This document shows, piece after piece, positions 62,353 through 64,000 of a stretch of 64,000 nucleotides of DNA. The translations under genes and the position numbers were made by a program. Source of the stretch: Neisseria yangbaofengii (GTDB lineage: Bacteria > Pseudomonadota > Gammaproteobacteria > Burkholderiales > Neisseriaceae); contig NZ_CP062976.1 of the NCBI RefSeq assembly GCF_014898075.1, positions 2,356,001-2,420,000 of the forward strand, written 5' to 3'. How positions within the stretch are numbered: the stretch's first letter is position 1; each line of letters begins with the position of its first letter. The notes under the pieces were generated by a model. That model did no database searches. It was given only the letters and a program-made list of their open reading frames with translations, and was not told where the DNA came from.

Positions 62353-63210
62353 ATGAAAAAAATATTCCATATCGTAGGCGCAGGTCGCGTTGGACAAACT
62401 TTTGCCGCTTTATTGAGCCGTCATCCCGATTGGCAGCTTTCCCACATCGTCAGCAGCAGCCTGCCGCCGAATGCTTTTGGGGCAACGGTTTTAGCGGATA
62501 TGGCTGATTTGCCGCCGGCGGATGTGGTGGTGATTGCCACGCCGGACAATGCCATCGAAGCCACTGCCGAGCGCCTTGCCCATAAGGTCGAATTGAGCCC
62601 GCAAACCGTGGTACTGCACTTGAGCGGCGCCAAAACCATACAGGTTTTACAAGCGGTTACGGAACGCGGCGCGTTGGCGGGCAGCCTGCATCCGGTGTTT
62701 GCTTTTGCCGATGCCGAACGCTCGGTGGCGCATCTGGCCGGAAATTTGTGCGCCATCGAAGCGGAGCAGCCTCAGGCTGTCGAGATTTTGCAACAATTGG
62801 CCGGCGCTTTGGGTTTAACCGCGTTTGCGATGCCGTCTGAATATAAAGCACGTTACCATGCGGCTTTGTCGGCGGCTTCCAATTTCAGCGTAACTTTGGC
62901 TGCGTTTGCCCAAAATCTGCTCGCGCCTTTGGTCTTGCCAGAAGCCTTATCGCGCCGTTTGGTCGGCAGTTTGATGCAGCAGAGTATCGATAATTTGAGC
63001 AAACTACCGCCATTGCAAGCCCTGACCGGACCGATTGTGCGCGGCGACGACGGCACAGTGGCGGCACACTTGGCAGCGATGACGGCAGAAGAGCGGGCGG
63101 CATACCGTGTGTGGGCGCAGGCTACCTTGAATTTGGCCGCAGCAAGATTGGATAGACAATCGGTGGAAAAAGTTCAGGCGGCCTTGGATTCGGGAACGGA
63201 ATCTGTTTGA
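62353..63210 (+). CDS. Rossmann-like and DUF2520 domain protein
   Basis: A 285-residue two-domain protein. The N-terminal NAD(P)-binding fold shows HIVGAGRVGQTFAALL (residues 6-21) and VVVIATPDNAIEATAE. The C-terminal DUF2520 domain is helical with YKARYHAALSAASNFSVTLAAFAQNLL, as in ketopantoate-reductase-like or prephenate-dehydrogenase-like dimers. The reaction is unknown. An uptake sequence ends at the base before the ATG, so it lies within the ribosome-binding region. It is divergent from minC and monocistronic. Confidence 0.85.
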   Translation: MKKIFHIVGAGRVGQTFAALLSRHPDWQLSHIVSSSLPPNAFGATVLADMADLPPADVVVIATPDNAIEATAERLAHKVELSPQTVVLHLSGAKTIQVLQAVTERGALAGSLHPVFAFADAERSVAHLAGNLCAIEAEQPQAVEILQQLAGALGLTAFAMPSEYKARYHAALSAASNFSVTLAAFAQNLLAPLVLPEALSRRLVGSLMQQSIDNLSKLPPLQALTGPIVRGDDGTVAAHLAAMTAEERAAYRVWAQATLNLAAARLDRQSVEKVQAALDSGTESV

Positions 63211-63269
63211 GGCCGTCTGAAACATATCGCTGCATGGTGGATTGATGCGCCGGTCAATTTAAACCAAAC

Positions 63270-63306
63270 CCAGGCTGTTTGAAACCATGTTTCAGACGGC
63301 CTTGGT
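63270..63306 (+). terminator. Diverged uptake-sequence terminator
   Basis: CAGGCTGTTTGAAAC (left arm, two changes in the core) pairs with GTTTCAGACGGCCTTG. The left arm keeps stem pairing through G-T wobbles although it is no longer an uptake sequence. An intact uptake sequence also overlaps the DUF2520 stop codon at 63210. Confidence 0.65.
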
Positions 63307-63327
63307 TCATTGATTAACACATCAAAT

Positions 63328-63344
63328 TATAGTGGATTCACTAT
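63328..63344. repeat. Correia end-to-end palindrome, second copy
   Basis: TATAGTGGATTCACTAT, the same sequence as 52356-52373 minus the last base. It lies about 55 bp beyond the stop of the Spy/CpxP-like relic. Confidence 0.6.
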
Positions 63345-63399
63345 GGTTTTGCGGCATTGGCGGCATATCAGAGTGTGGTTCGCCTTGCATATTCGGCTG

Positions 63400-63939
63400 T
63401 CACGGTTGGCCGTGTTGGGCTTTGCGGTGGGTACGTTCTTGTTGGCGTTTTTGCCGGTTTTCCAGCAATTGTTTTTGCTGCTTGGCCGTCAACACTTGGA
63501 AAATGCCGTGACGCTCTTTCAAGCGTTTCACTTCCATGTCGGCCATGTGCTGTTTGCGCTCGGCAGCGTGTTGTTCAAATTCGGCCTGACGTTCGTTGAT
63601 CAAGCGGCGGGCAGCGGCTTCATTGAAGTTTTTGCCGGTAATCAAGGCTTGTTCGGAGGCGCGGCATTGCTGTATTTTTTGTTGGCATTCGGCGCGGTTG
63701 GCGGCATAAAGTGCCTGACGTGAGTCGGTTTGTTGCGGACGGTTGGCTTCCATGATTTTTTGGATTTGTGCTTTTTGTTTGCTGCCCAGATTCAATGCTT
63801 GCAAACCGCAAGGCAATTTGCCTTTTTGATGCATTTTCTGGCCGTGTTTGTGCATGTGGCTCTGTTTGACCGGACAGCTGTTTTGCGATACGGCTCAGCG
63901 ACCGGTCAAACCGATTAAAGAAGCAGCGGTAACGGCAAT
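63400..63939 (-). pseudogene. Spy/CpxP-like (LTXXQ) periplasmic protein, broken at the signal peptide
   Basis: The 3' part reads as a 151-residue LTXXQ-family protein from ATG 63855: LGSKQKAQIQKIM, then helical segments rich in Glu/Gln/Arg, and LTAKQQKQLLENRQKRQ. Relatives are periplasmic chaperones or metal/stress sensors with a signal peptide. Here the upstream frame still reads IAVTAASLIGLTGR (a signal-peptide core), then TGA at 63895-63897, then AVSQNSCPVKQSH running into ATG 63855. The codons before the core are replaced by a Correia element at 63941. Both lesions remove export, so the gene is probably non-functional. Confidence 0.7.
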
Positions 63940-63940
63940 A

Positions 63941-64000
63941 TATAGTGAATCTACTTTAAAATAGTACGGCGTTGGCTCGCAGCTGTATATCTATACTGTC
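63941..64000. mobile_element. Correia-type element, cut by the window end
   Basis: Begins TATAGTGAATCTACTTTAAAATAG, then ACGGCGTTGGCTCGC, and reaches TATCTATACTGTC at base 64000. The interior is shortened by a few bases compared with the copy at 12195. It is inserted in the signal-peptide region of the Spy/CpxP-like gene. Confidence 0.8.

Noticed and set aside
63310-63723. Plus-strand hydrophobic frame opposite the Spy/CpxP-like relic
   Set aside because: It is the complement of a Gln/Lys/Arg-rich helical protein; its start lies in a Correia scar and the LTXXQ family assignment of the other strand is convincing.

Overview
The window is a chromosomal segment from a Neisseria species or close relative in the Neisseriaceae. 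The main evidence is the very high density of the DNA uptake sequence core GCCGTCTGAA, mostly in the AGGCCGTCTGAA dialect typical of many commensal and animal-associated Neisseria, with a few ATGCCGTCTGAA copies. Other support comes from Correia-type elements, the gene order minC-minD-minE-oxyR, and an interrupted nuo operon. No phage, CRISPR array, large transposon or rRNA operon is visible. The window is core chromosome sprinkled with small mobile repeats and a few decayed genes.

Layout: 0.0-6.3 kb carries a small lipoprotein, an ABC exporter, a patatin lipoprotein, prfB (release factor 2) and two DUF218/SanA-like membrane proteins separated by a 200-bp palindromic repeat. 6.5-11.6 kb carries purB, a Balon/baeRF-type ribosome-hibernation candidate, rsgA and xseB-ispA, with a C10 tract just ahead of xseB. 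11.6-12.1 kb is the RNase P RNA gene. 12.2-21.0 kb holds a Correia element, sstT, the tamA-tamB outer-membrane translocation pair and a homocysteine methyltransferase. 21.0-31.1 kb is a mixed region: tannase-family lipoprotein, DUF533 protein, basic amino-acid antiporter, RNB exoribonuclease, vapBC toxin-antitoxin, truC, a LOG-family protein and two AT-rich pseudogenes.

31.1-47.6 kb is the complete 14-subunit respiratory complex I locus nuoA-N. A cupin and a chorismate-mutase-like gene sit between nuoE and nuoF, and a metallo-beta-lactamase-fold gene lies between nuoF and nuoG. 47.8-54.8 kb has a DUF2818 membrane protein, proB, a photolyase, a FUSC transporter, waaA and small envelope proteins. 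54.9-59.5 kb has a Correia element, an Ala-rich lipoprotein, tRNA-Lys(UUU) followed by lysS, an alanine/sodium symporter and an unassigned protein. 59.5-64.0 kb has oxyR-minE-minD-minC on the minus strand, a DUF2520 protein, and a Spy/CpxP-like gene broken by a nonsense codon and a Correia element at the window end.

Most genes end in inverted pairs of the uptake sequence that double as intrinsic terminators. The most unusual structure is a family of three ~200-bp nested palindromes (5308-5509, 21352-21554, 50859-51059). All lie in the same orientation, directly upstream of envelope-protein genes and directly downstream of an uptake sequence, and base changes between copies preserve pairing. 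It could be a MITE, a cis-acting structured RNA leader, or both.
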